From Streptomyces ortus (GTDB taxonomy: Bacteria > Actinomycetota > Actinomycetes > Streptomycetales > Streptomycetaceae): a DNA stretch of 64,000 nucleotides. The notes under the pieces were generated by a model that did no database searches, was not told the DNA's origin, and worked only from the letters and a program-made list of their open reading frames with translations. How positions within the stretch are numbered: the first letter of the stretch is position 1; every line of letters begins with the position of its first letter. A program made the translations under genes and the position numbers. Of the stretch, positions 9,531-18,600 are shown piece after piece. The stretch lies in contig NZ_JAIFZO010000002.1 of the NCBI RefSeq assembly GCF_026341275.1, forward strand, positions 2,333,264-2,397,263. Direction: 5' to 3'.

Positions 9531-10199
9531 ATGAACCATGCAGCGGGCGAGCTCGAAGAGTCTCGGCTCCAGAAGGCCGTCGAGATGATCGCCATCACAC
9601 CGGAGGCGGCCACCAAGCTCGTGGGCGGTTACCGTGCGACCTTCGAGGCCAAGTTCAAGCGGGAGCCCGAGAGCCTGGAGGACAAGTGCCGGATCGCCGC
9701 CAAGATCATTGGCCGGTACTCCAAACTTTCGGCAGCCGCTGGGGCGGTCACCGCAGCGCCGAGCGTGATTCCGGGGATCGGGACGGCGGTCGCAGTCCTG
9801 GGCGGCGGCGTCACTGATATTGCCATGGCACTCAAGCTCCAGATCGACATGTGCATGTGCCTGGTCGAGGTGTACGAGACCGAGCTGAGCAGTGAGGACA
9901 AAAAGCACCTCGCCTTCGTGCTCGCGCTGGCGGGTTCGGTGGAACAGATGGCGTCGAAGGGCGGCAAGGCAGCGGTCCTGAAGATCGCCGAGAAGTTGGT
10001 CTACCAGTACCTGCGAGGGCCCGCCTTGATCACGATCAAGCAGTTGTTCAAACGGGCGTCCATCACCTTCACTCAGAAGGCGATGGCCAAGGCGATACCA
10101 GCCGGCGTAGGTGTCGCTTTCAGTAGCTCAACCAACTACGTCCTGACGACGGTCGTCGGCAAGGTCGCTGTCGCCGTTCTGGCCAAAGAGGTGAAGTAG
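9531..10199 (+). CDS. EcsC-like small membrane-associated protein
   Basis: This is a 222-aa protein with GGAGGGG at 9519-9525, just upstream of ATG 9531. Residues 60-105 form a glycine/alanine-rich hydrophobic stretch (VIPGIGTAVAVLGGGVTDIA) followed by amphipathic helices. That pattern is seen in the EcsC family, whose biochemical role is unknown. A second Ala/Val-rich segment lies at the C-terminus. It follows hsdR by 286 bp on the same strand. It may belong to the restriction island as an accessory gene, but nothing in the sequence links it mechanistically. The gap 9245-9530 holds no gene I can support. Confidence 0.6.
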   Translation: MNHAAGELEESRLQKAVEMIAITPEAATKLVGGYRATFEAKFKREPESLEDKCRIAAKIIGRYSKLSAAAGAVTAAPSVIPGIGTAVAVLGGGVTDIAMALKLQIDMCMCLVEVYETELSSEDKKHLAFVLALAGSVEQMASKGGKAAVLKIAEKLVYQYLRGPALITIKQLFKRASITFTQKAMAKAIPAGVGVAFSSSTNYVLTTVVGKVAVAVLAKEVK

Positions 10200-10201
10200 C
10201 A

Positions 10202-10444
10202 ACGCTGCACCGGATCCGGTACCTCCGACTTCAGTTCCATATCGCGCCGGCCCGCGACACCACGACCGTACGGATGGAGATCACCGACACCCGCACCCAA
10301 GGCGTACCGGCCGTGGCGACGCCCACGTCCCTCCGCGACACCGGCCGCGGCCTGCTCCTGATGAAGTACCTCGCCGACCGCTGGGACCGGCACCCGCGCC
10401 AGGGCGGCCCAGGCAAGACGGTCTGGACGGCGTATGTCCTGCCG
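10202..10444 (+). pseudogene. headless remnant of an anti-sigma-factor-type ATP-binding (HATPase) gene
   Basis: Reading from 10202 the frame gives RYLRLQFHIAP, then VRMEITDTRT, then DTGRGLLLMKYLADRW and GPGKTVWTAYVL. This is the C-terminal half of the small HATPase_c proteins (SpoIIAB/RsbW-like) that abound in Streptomyces: the D-x-R-x-x G1-like strand, the GRGLL glycine motif and the final beta strand. No N-box or start codon is present. The upstream side is the end of the EcsC-like gene in another frame, and the downstream side runs on without a proper stop for 250 bp. It looks like debris from insertion of the flanking genes. Confidence 0.6.
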
Positions 10445-10587
10445 ACAGGAGGCCGCCGCCCGCTCCCGCCCGTCGTCCACCGCCGCGCCCGAACCGCCGT
10501 CGCACCGCGATCGCTGGACGGCAGATCAACACCGCGGTCACACTTGACCCCTGACCGTGACTGTTCATCGCGCACACCGGGGGCAAG

Positions 10588-12177
10588 GTGCCACAGGAGG
10601 CGATCTCCGACCGTTACGAACTCCTGGAGGAGCTCAGCCACGGCGGCATGGGCGACGTATGGCGCGGCTACGACGCCGTGCTCGACCGGCCCGTCGCCGT
10701 GAAGGTCATCCGGCAGGCGTCGGTCACCTCCCCGCAGCTGGCCGAGGAGTTCGCCAAGCGGTTCCGCCGCGAGGCCCGCATCACCGCGCGCATCCAGCAC
10801 CCCGGCGTGCCGCAGGTGTACGACGCGGTGCTCGACGCGTCGTACGAGCGTCTGTTCCTGGTGATGGAGCTCGTCGACGGCGTACCGCTGTCCGCCTACC
10901 TCGACCCCGGCCGGCCGCTGCCGGTCAGCTGGGCGGCAGCCGTCGCCGCGCAGATCGCGACCGTGCTGTCGTACGCGCACGACGTGCCGGTGATCCACCG
11001 GGACCTCAAGCCGGGCAACATCCTCGTCGCACGCGACGGCACCGTGAAGGTCCTCGACTTCGGTATCGCGGCGATCCTGCGCACCGACGTCACCAAGCTG
11101 ACCGTCACCGGCAGCCCCATCGGCACCCACCAGTACATGTCGCCCGAGCAGGTCCGCGGCGGACGCATCACCCCGCAGACCGATCTGTACGCGCTGGGCT
11201 GCGTGCTGCACGAACTCCTCAGCGGGCGCCTCGTGTTCGAGGCGGAGAGCGAGTACCTGCTGATGTACCAGCACGTCAACGCCGCTCCCACCCCGCTGCG
11301 ACAGCTGCGGCCCGACGTCCCCGAGGCGCTGGAGGAGCTGGTCCTGCACCTGCTGCGCAAGGCGCCCGAGGCGCGGCCCGCCGACACGCAGGAGGTGTAC
11401 GCGCGGCTGCTGCCGTTCCTCCCGCCTCCGGGCCAGGAGCCCGGCACGGCCGATGCCGGGCCGGCCGGCGCGCCCGACCCGACGGGCGTGTTCCGTCACC
11501 CCTTCGCGCCCCGCGCCCGCGCCCAGGCGCCCGCACCTGGCGGTTTGCCGCCCACGGCCGTCCTCCCGGGGGCCCAGCCGGTGCCCGTCCCCGCCCAGTT
11601 GCGTGAGGACATCAAGGAGGCTTACGCCCACTCCGACGCCCTGCTGGAGGAGGAGCGGTTCGCTCAGGCCGCCGAGGTGCTCGGCGAGATCATCGAACCT
11701 GCGGCCCTCGCCCTCGGCTCCGAGAGCAAGCAGGTCCTGTCGCTGCGCCGCCAGCGAGCAGCGATCCGCCTCCTCGGCGGCGACTACCGGGCCACCCTGC
11801 CCGAGTTCGAGGCCCTCGCCGACGCGTACGCCCGCATCGCCGGACCCACCGCCGAGCAGACCCGCGCCTGCCGCGCCCAGGCGGCCCGGTGCCGCGCCGA
11901 ACTCGGCCAGGTCACCGACGCGCTCGCCGCACTCCAGGGCGTGCTGAACGTCGTACGGGCCGTCGACAGCGACGTGAGCGAGGAAGCCGTGGAGCTGCGG
12001 CACAACATCGGGATGCTGCTGCTCGCCCAGGGCCGGGCCGTCGAAGCCCGGCAAATCCTCGAACCTCTCCACCAGGACATGTGCATGGTGTTCGGCCCCG
12101 ACGACGAGATGACCGTCGAGATCGCCGAGGCGCTGGCTCTAATCCGCCTCGACCTCGACGGCGACGCCGCCGGGTAA
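10588..12177 (+). CDS. soluble Ser/Thr protein kinase with C-terminal TPR-like repeats
   Basis: This is a 529-aa Hanks-type kinase. It has the glycine loop ELSHGGMGDVWRG (15-27), ATP lysine K39 in VAVKVI, catalytic HRDLKPGN with D139, DFG-type D157 (DFGIA), and SPEQVRGG in place of APE. The kinase domain ends near residue 275. A Pro/Ala-rich linker follows and then, from about 330 to 525, helical pairs that read as tetratricopeptide-like repeats. There is no transmembrane segment and no extracellular sensor, so it should be cytoplasmic, unlike PknB/PASTA kinases. The start is GTG 10588 with a G-rich leader. It lies 339 bp upstream of the four-gene helicase operon in the same orientation. A regulatory role over that operon or the TPR-kinase at 20787 is possible but only inferred. 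Confidence 0.9.
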   Translation: MPQEAISDRYELLEELSHGGMGDVWRGYDAVLDRPVAVKVIRQASVTSPQLAEEFAKRFRREARITARIQHPGVPQVYDAVLDASYERLFLVMELVDGVPLSAYLDPGRPLPVSWAAAVAAQIATVLSYAHDVPVIHRDLKPGNILVARDGTVKVLDFGIAAILRTDVTKLTVTGSPIGTHQYMSPEQVRGGRITPQTDLYALGCVLHELLSGRLVFEAESEYLLMYQHVNAAPTPLRQLRPDVPEALEELVLHLLRKAPEARPADTQEVYARLLPFLPPPGQEPGTADAGPAGAPDPTGVFRHPFAPRARAQAPAPGGLPPTAVLPGAQPVPVPAQLREDIKEAYAHSDALLEEERFAQAAEVLGEIIEPAALALGSESKQVLSLRRQRAAIRLLGGDYRATLPEFEALADAYARIAGPTAEQTRACRAQAARCRAELGQVTDALAALQGVLNVVRAVDSDVSEEAVELRHNIGMLLLAQGRAVEARQILEPLHQDMCMVFGPDDEMTVEIAEALALIRLDLDGDAAG

Positions 12178-12381
12178 CCCGCTCGAACACCTCGCAGGCA
12201 CTTCGACAGAACTTGTGGCACTGCTCGACGGAGGGCCGGCGGGAACCGTACAGGTGCCGGGGCTGATCGTGCGGGGGAGTACCGGGGCGACGCGGGAGGC
12301 GGTGGGCCGGACCCTCCACGGGCATTGCGTTGAGCCGCGCCGTCTCGTCGGCAGCCTCCCGTGAAATTTGGTGCGATGTTC

Positions 12382-12399
12382 GCTGATTTTGCTGATTTT
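12382..12399 (+). repeat. 9-bp tandem direct repeat in the operon leader
   Basis: GCTGATTTT occurs twice head to tail (12382-12390 and 12391-12399) in an AT-rich patch of the 339-bp gap between the kinase gene and the operon start at 12517. It could be an activator or repressor half-site pair, or part of the promoter. The rest of 12178-12516 shows no gene. Confidence 0.5.
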
Positions 12400-12416
12400 A
12401 CAGACACCGAACGGGA

Positions 12417-12426
12417 ATACCGGTAT
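12417..12426. promoter_or_regulatory. perfect 10-bp palindrome upstream of the helicase operon
   Basis: ATACCGGTAT is perfectly self-complementary and lies 90 bp before the GTG at 12517, directly downstream of the GCTGATTTT repeats. A regulator-binding role is a guess based on position. Confidence 0.3.
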
Positions 12427-12516
12427 CTATGGTGTTCATCGGACCGCACGTGCTCCGGACGCTGAGAGGGCGGTGAGGTCCGGACCGGGGCGCGGGTACA
12501 TCTCTGGGGGCAGGCT

Positions 12517-13047
12517 GTGGCTTGCGGCAACAATCATGTCGGTGGATCTCATCTGTCTCAGGCTCCTACGCCTGTCCAAGACCTGGGACGCATCGCGGTC
12601 GAGGAAGCCCTGCGGTCGGAGCGTGCCGCCGTCGTGCAGCGGGCCATCGCGAACTGGCGCGCGACGACAACCCAGGACGTCGCCCCCGAAGGCATGCGGC
12701 TGAGGCGCCCTCAAAAGGATCCGGCCTACTCCCGCATGGGCGACATGGAGGGCCGCAACCCGGTTCCCGGCGCGGAGAAGCTCGTCCACACGTGGCATGA
12801 CGAGCACGGACAGCCGGTGCAGGGAAACGCCTACCCCCACATCCACGTGATTCACGATCCTTACCAAGGCGAGGTACGGGTTGAACTCCGCCGTCTCAAG
12901 GGTCCCGAATCCACCAAGGTCCGGAAGCCCATCCCTGAGATCGAGACCGTGGAGGTCGCCATCGACAAAGATTTCCGTGGCAACCTGGTGAACGAGGCGA
13001 TCGAGAAACTCGCCGCCATCCTGCGCAACAGTGGACCGTACCGGTGA
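12517..13047 (+). CDS. unassigned 176-aa protein, first gene of the helicase operon
   Basis: I do not recognise this family. The start is GTG 12517 with a G-rich leader (GGGGGCAGG). Residues 15-55 look helical. The middle holds a conserved-looking histidine cluster, YPHIHVIHDPYQGEV (about 107-121), that could bind metal. The C-terminal part, RGNLVNEAIEKLAAILR, looks like an amphipathic helix. There is no signal peptide or membrane segment. The stop overlaps the next start (GTGA at 13044), so it is almost certainly co-translated with the 499-aa gene. Its role is unknown; by position it is the leader subunit of the four-gene system. Confidence 0.75.
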   Translation: MACGNNHVGGSHLSQAPTPVQDLGRIAVEEALRSERAAVVQRAIANWRATTTQDVAPEGMRLRRPQKDPAYSRMGDMEGRNPVPGAEKLVHTWHDEHGQPVQGNAYPHIHVIHDPYQGEVRVELRRLKGPESTKVRKPIPEIETVEVAIDKDFRGNLVNEAIEKLAAILRNSGPYR

Positions 13048-14543
13048 CAGGTCCCGTCGGGGCACTGGACGCAGAGATCCTTCGGTCGCTAGCCCTCACA
13101 TACGTCAGCCGGTGGTCCGCATCCGTGCGCGAGCTCCTGCTCGCCCCCATCGGGCACGGCACCGCGCACAGTCTCGAAGACGCGCGTGAGGCGTTACGGC
13201 GTGTGGTGCCGGACGCTCTGGCCTCCTCGCTGGTTCCCCTGGCGGTCGTCGACGAAGCCTCCCTGGCCTGTGTGGTGCTGAACCCCCTGAGCGACGGCGA
13301 CCGCGCTCTTGCTCCCGGCACGGTCGTACGACTGTTCCTCGGCGAGGTGGCGCCGGAGCATCAGCTCGCAGTTCTGGACGTCGATCCGCTGCTCTACATT
13401 GCGTCGCTGGAAGAGGAACTCCTGGCGCGGGAGGCCGGGCTCACCCGCATGCTCGACGAGATCGGCCCGGCCTACGAGCACGCCTTCATCGACCGTGACC
13501 GGCGGCCGCGCGACTTCGTCGTCCGGCCCGTGCGGCTGGCCTGCCAGAACGTCGTCGTCGGCTATGCCGCCATCGCCCAGGACAGCGCCTTCGACGGTCT
13601 GTCGGTGCCCGCGTGGATGACAGCCGAAGTGCCGCATGTCGCCACGCACGAGGCCAACCGCGCCATGGCGGCGCTGACGCTGTGTGACGCCTTCGCGCGC
13701 GGCGGCACCATGGAAGTCCGCTTCGACCGGCCGGCGTCGGTGAACCTCGACGGACGCACGATCCGCTACGCCGGCCATCCCGAGGGACGTGTTCCCGCCG
13801 GCCTTCGCCGGTACGGACGAGCTACCGGTGTGCCCCTGGGAGTCGACGATCCCGCGTCGATCAGCCCGGCCGAGGCGAGGGAGCTGTTCCTGGCAGTGAC
13901 GCCCATGCCCCGGGGGCTGCGTGCCCGGGTCGGAGCGGCCGTGACCGCGGACGGAATCAGTCCCGAACGCATCTGCTACGCCCTGTTGTCCCAGTTGTGG
14001 CGTGAGCTCGAACTGGAACTCCTGCTGGCGACGAGTGCGCACGGCGGGTCCGTCCTGGCCGGCGGCGGCGCCTGGACCCACCGATCCCTGCGGCAGGCGG
14101 AAGCCGACGTCTGCCGTGGGGCCCTCATGGCCGGTATGTACTTCCGTCGGCTCAACGGCCGCGACAGTGCGGGTGCTACGGACGACGTACGGGTCGTGGA
14201 GGACGTCAGCGCCGGAGTGACCTGGACGGTCCACGAGGACACCGCCGCCGTCGAATACCACCTGTCCGACTCGACGGTCCCGCCCTGGGCGGCCGGTGAC
14301 AGCGCCCTTCCTGTCGCCGATGTTTCTCTCACCGTCCTGCCCCGGGTCCATGTGAGCGATCGCGATCTCGCCGTCGTACGGGCGTTGCGCACCCGCGGCA
14401 CAGCCGCGGCGCTGCTGATTCCGCAGGACGCCTGGCTGCCCGCGCAAGCCGACGTGCCTGTACTTCGCTGTCCGGACCGCCTGGCCGACCTGGATCGCGC
14501 GATCGAGGACAAACTACTCACGTCGAGGCTCGCACGCGGATGA
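13044..14543 (+). CDS. unassigned 499-aa protein, second gene of the helicase operon
   Basis: I do not recognise this family. It is a soluble-looking mixed alpha/beta protein without signal peptide or membrane helices. Segments that look constrained include RPVRLACQNVVVGYAAIAQD (about 157-176), VPHVATHEANRAMAALTLCD (203-222), GGTMEVRF, and ISPAEARELFLAVTPMPRGL (273-292). The first 130 residues have a strand-rich character but no motif I can assign safely. It is coupled by GTGA to the 176-aa gene before it and by ATGA (14540) to the 362-aa gene after it. This strongly suggests fixed stoichiometry in a complex. Confidence 0.75.
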   Translation: MTGPVGALDAEILRSLALTYVSRWSASVRELLLAPIGHGTAHSLEDAREALRRVVPDALASSLVPLAVVDEASLACVVLNPLSDGDRALAPGTVVRLFLGEVAPEHQLAVLDVDPLLYIASLEEELLAREAGLTRMLDEIGPAYEHAFIDRDRRPRDFVVRPVRLACQNVVVGYAAIAQDSAFDGLSVPAWMTAEVPHVATHEANRAMAALTLCDAFARGGTMEVRFDRPASVNLDGRTIRYAGHPEGRVPAGLRRYGRATGVPLGVDDPASISPAEARELFLAVTPMPRGLRARVGAAVTADGISPERICYALLSQLWRELELELLLATSAHGGSVLAGGGAWTHRSLRQAEADVCRGALMAGMYFRRLNGRDSAGATDDVRVVEDVSAGVTWTVHEDTAAVEYHLSDSTVPPWAAGDSALPVADVSLTVLPRVHVSDRDLAVVRALRTRGTAAALLIPQDAWLPAQADVPVLRCPDRLADLDRAIEDKLLTSRLARG

Positions 14544-15628
14544 CGGCAACCACCCACACCACCACGCTCGTGTCCCTGACTGCGGACGGCCCGCTCCGCA
14601 CGCTGGTGGGGGACATCGCCACGGCCGCCCTGCGTTCGACCACGGCCGAACCCGGCGACCGGACCGACGTCATCCGCTACGAACGGCTGTGCTCCCAGCT
14701 GGAGAGCCACGCCTGGCGCGCCGCCGCAGGGGGCGCCACCTGCCTCGTCCTGGACGAGGCGCCCGACGGCCCCGGACTGCCGGTGGCCGCCCACGACATG
14801 GCGGATCCGCTCGGTTCCGCACTGGCAGACCGCGTGTCCCACCAGGCGGCGCGGCTGGTTCGGCATTGGCTGGCCGAGCAGAACGTCGTCGTCGCTCTCA
14901 CGGTTCCCTTCGCGCCCGGCGGCTCGGGCTTCCCTCTGACCGGCCGGGAGCCCGCCCCCGACGTGGCCGCTCCCTGGCGCGCTCCCGAGGGCGTAGAGGG
15001 ACGTCGGGCCGTGGAAGCGCGGTTCCGGGACCAAGTGGCGGCTGCCGTCGGCCCGGACGCGGCCGGCCGGCAGCCCGTCAGTCCTTCCGGGGTGCACAAC
15101 CGGGTGCTGACCGAGGTGCTGCGGCAGTACGTTGCCGGACACCCCGACCGGCGTGTCGACGTGCCCATCGCCTACCGGGACGGCTCCGCCGCCGCTGACC
15201 CGTTTCCCCTGCGGTGTCTGCGGCCGGCCGACGCGCTGCCCGCACAGGCCGACGTCACCTTGCGTCTGGCACTGCTGTCGATCCGGCACACCGAGATGGA
15301 CGCCCGCATCGACGGTGCGTGGCTGCGCAACGCCGAGGTCTCCAGGCCCCGGCCCGCCGCGCAGACTGACGAGTTCGTGTACGCCACGAGCCTGGAGCAA
15401 CTGGCGGCCCTCACCGACCACGGGCGGCGTACCGCGGTCCTGCACCTGTACCAGACGGGACTGGACTGCGCGGTCGTCGGGTTCTACCGGGCCGTGACCG
15501 TCCATCTGCTGCGTCATCCCGGGTCTGTGGCCGTCGTTCCGATGTTCGCGGCGGCAGGCCGGCCGGGCGGCCCCGACCAGACAGTGTTCCATCAGGGAGA
15601 GCCCTGGACCGCGGAAGGACTGCGATGA
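14540..15628 (+). CDS. unassigned 362-aa protein, third gene of the helicase operon
   Basis: The product is 362 aa, has no membrane segment and contains few cysteines. The start ATG overlaps the preceding stop (ATGA at 14540), and its own stop overlaps the helicase start (ATGA at 15625). The C-terminal portion has alternating strands and helices (TAVLHLYQTGLDCAVVGFYR, then VTVHLLRHPGSVAVVPMF). The middle is Pro/Ala/Arg-rich. I see no catalytic signature. By context it is a partner or substrate-handling subunit of the DEAH helicase. Confidence 0.75.
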   Translation: MTATTHTTTLVSLTADGPLRTLVGDIATAALRSTTAEPGDRTDVIRYERLCSQLESHAWRAAAGGATCLVLDEAPDGPGLPVAAHDMADPLGSALADRVSHQAARLVRHWLAEQNVVVALTVPFAPGGSGFPLTGREPAPDVAAPWRAPEGVEGRRAVEARFRDQVAAAVGPDAAGRQPVSPSGVHNRVLTEVLRQYVAGHPDRRVDVPIAYRDGSAAADPFPLRCLRPADALPAQADVTLRLALLSIRHTEMDARIDGAWLRNAEVSRPRPAAQTDEFVYATSLEQLAALTDHGRRTAVLHLYQTGLDCAVVGFYRAVTVHLLRHPGSVAVVPMFAAAGRPGGPDQTVFHQGEPWTAEGLR

Positions 15629-18600
15629 CCACTGAGACTCCCCGTGGCTCCTCCCTGCCGGACATGCGCCGCGCGGTGTGCAAGGACTGCGCCCGCGAGG
15701 TCGCCCTCGGCGACCGTCCGGCGGGCACCGAGTACTTCACCTATCCCGAGGCCTGGGCCGGCGGGCAGCTCGAACGCGGTGGTTCGCGCTCGGACCGCTG
15801 CCGGGAGCACCGCGCCGCCCACGTGGGGCACATCTCCGGCCTCTCCGTGGCCTACATCGATCTGCGGACCACCGGCGAGGTCGCCGACCGGAGTAGCCCC
15901 ACCGGTCCCCTCGGGGCGCTCGGTCCGCTGCCCGAGGCCCACACCGTGGCCGACACCGCCCCCGTCGATTTGGGGGCGTTCGGATTCGGCATGGACGAGT
16001 CCCACATCCGGCAGATGCTCGATTCCCTGGCCGACCCCAGGCGGCGTGTCCTGGTCGTCAAGGCCGGCACCGGCACGGGCAAGTCCACCTACATGCCCTA
16101 CCGGCTCCTCGATCCGCCCGAGGGCTGTTATCGCCTCATCGACAACGGACCGATCATCGTCACCGAGCCCCGGGTGCAGGCCACGGTCGGAGTGGCCACC
16201 TTCGTCGGTGAGCTCCTCTCCGGTGCCGACGGGGCCGGCCCCGGCTACCCGGTGGGCTACCAGGTGTCTGGCGACCGTCATCATGACGCGGCGTGCCGAC
16301 TGGTGTACGTGACCGACGGCACCATGATCAACTGGCTGCGGGAAGGGCGGCTGGCCAGTATCGGCACGGTCATCGTCGACGAGGCGCACGAGCGGTCGAC
16401 CAACATCGACTTCATCATGGGGTACCTGCGCCGTGAACTGGACCGGTACCCCCACCTGCGGGTGATCATCACGTCTGCGACCTTCGACGAGGACTTCTAC
16501 CAACAGTACTTCGGCGGGGAGAGTGCCGTCGGCAAGGTGGTCGTCCCCGCGGTCAAGTCGATCGGTTACGGGTGGCCGCTATTCCCGGAGCTGGACGCCC
16601 CACCCGACCCCGCGCTGGTGGAGGCCTGGCGGCGGATGGCGCCCGAACTACGCCTGGCGGAAGGGCCACAGGCCACTGCCGAGGATGAGCTCGTCGCCAG
16701 CGCATGGCCTCGGTTCGCCCCGGCGCTCAAGGAGAGCGAAGTCGTCGACAGCGCCGACGTGGGGTATGTCGAGGACCTGCACGCCACCACCCGCGCGCTG
16801 CTTCCGCTGCGCGCTTCCACTCCGCTACCCGAGAAGCAGTGGCAGCGCGAGATGCCCTCCGTGCTGGCGGAGTTCATGGTCCGGCTCACCCGCGGGCTGG
16901 ACGCCGCGGACATCTTCGGCGACATTCTCAGCTTTCTCCCCACCGCCAAGGCGATAGAGGAGGCCTGCGACCTGATCCGCGCCGGACTGGGGGACACCGT
17001 CGATGTGTACGCGCTGCTGTCGTCCTTGCCGGTGGAGGACAAGCGCGCCGCGCTGGCCGCGCGCCGCAAGGGCGACCGCCGCAAGATCGTCGTATCCACC
17101 AACCTCGCGGAAACGTCCCTGACCGTCGAAGGGGTCCGGTTCGTCGTCGACTCCGGTCTCATCGCCCAGTCGGAGTGGGACGTGGAGTCGGCCCAGGGGA
17201 GCATCAGGACCAAGGCACACTCCCAGGCCGGGATCAAGCAGCGCTGGGGACGGGTCGGACGCAAAGCGCCGGGCTGGGTGTTTCCCCTGTACAGCAAGGG
17301 CCAGTTGCTCAAGCTCACCGAGGACACCGCGCCGGGATCCACCCGTGAGAACCTCGAACGCTTGGTGATGACCGCCAAGATGGGCGGCCTGGACTCCGTC
17401 GTCGATTTTCCCTGGCCGGCCGCGTTCGTGCCCGAGCCGCCCCTCGCGCTCGACAAGGCCGCCGAAGCGTCCCGGAAAACCTTCGTCGACGAGCTGCGCC
17501 GCGCCGACCAGGCTCTTCGGACCAACGGCTCGCTCGACACGGGAGGCCATCCCACCACGTTCGGCAAGGAGCTCAATCGGCTCCAGGTGCTGGGCTCCAC
17601 CGGTGCCGCCCTGGCTGTCATGCACGCCGACCGTCTGGCGTGTCTGCCCGAAGTAGTCTCCCTTCTGGCGCTGCTCACCACGCCCGCACGCCTCATCGGC
17701 ACCACCGGTCTGCTCTTGACCGACTTCTCCTGGCCGGACGAATGGCGGCATGAAGCCGCGGAGCGCCATCGTGCCCTGGCCAGTGTCTGCGAGGACGACG
17801 CCGAACTGGTGCTGCAGATCGTCGCCGGCTGGGAACGCGCCGACCCCGCCACCCCACCGTGGGAGGTCTCCTCCGCACGGGCCGAATGGGCGCGGCGCTG
17901 GTGGGTCAGCGACGACCGGTTGCTGACCGCGGCCGCGATCCGCCGGGACATCATCGGCGGTCTGTCCCCCGCCATGAAGGAGGAAGTCAAACGGTTCGTC
18001 GAGCCGTCGCTCCTGCGCCGCGCCCGTGGGGCCATCACCCGGGCCTTCGCCGACCTGGAGCACGTGCTGGACGGCTCGGCCAGCGGCAGTGACGCCACCA
18101 CCGCTAGCACCGACTACAACGCCGTGCACGGCGACCACACCACGCCGTGCGCCGTTCATGCCGGGCATCTGACCGGACGGCCCGAACGAGTCATCCCCCT
18201 CGCGCGTCACCGGGGCCGCGACGGGATCCGGCTGGCGCACCTCGTCACCGCCGAACCGTGGGCACGCGGTGGGGCATCTGACAGCACGGGGCCCGCGGAC
18301 GCCGTCCGCCTTCTGGTCCTCAGCGCCCTCCATGCCCGGCCCGAGCCGAGGCGCGAGGTCATCGCCGCCCTGCTGGAGGCGTGGCCGGCCGGCACCCGGG
18401 CCCTGCTGCGCCTCGAGCGGGACGCGGCCGGTCGGCCGGTCGCCGGACACGTCGAAGCCCGACACGCGCCGGCTCCCCTTCCCCGGGCCGCACAGGAACT
18501 CGCCGAACTGGACGCTCAGGACGAGCTGGCGCACAGCGGGGCGGCAACGCTTGTGGATGCCGCCCCGGAAACCGATCACAACTGGCCCACGAACGCCGAG

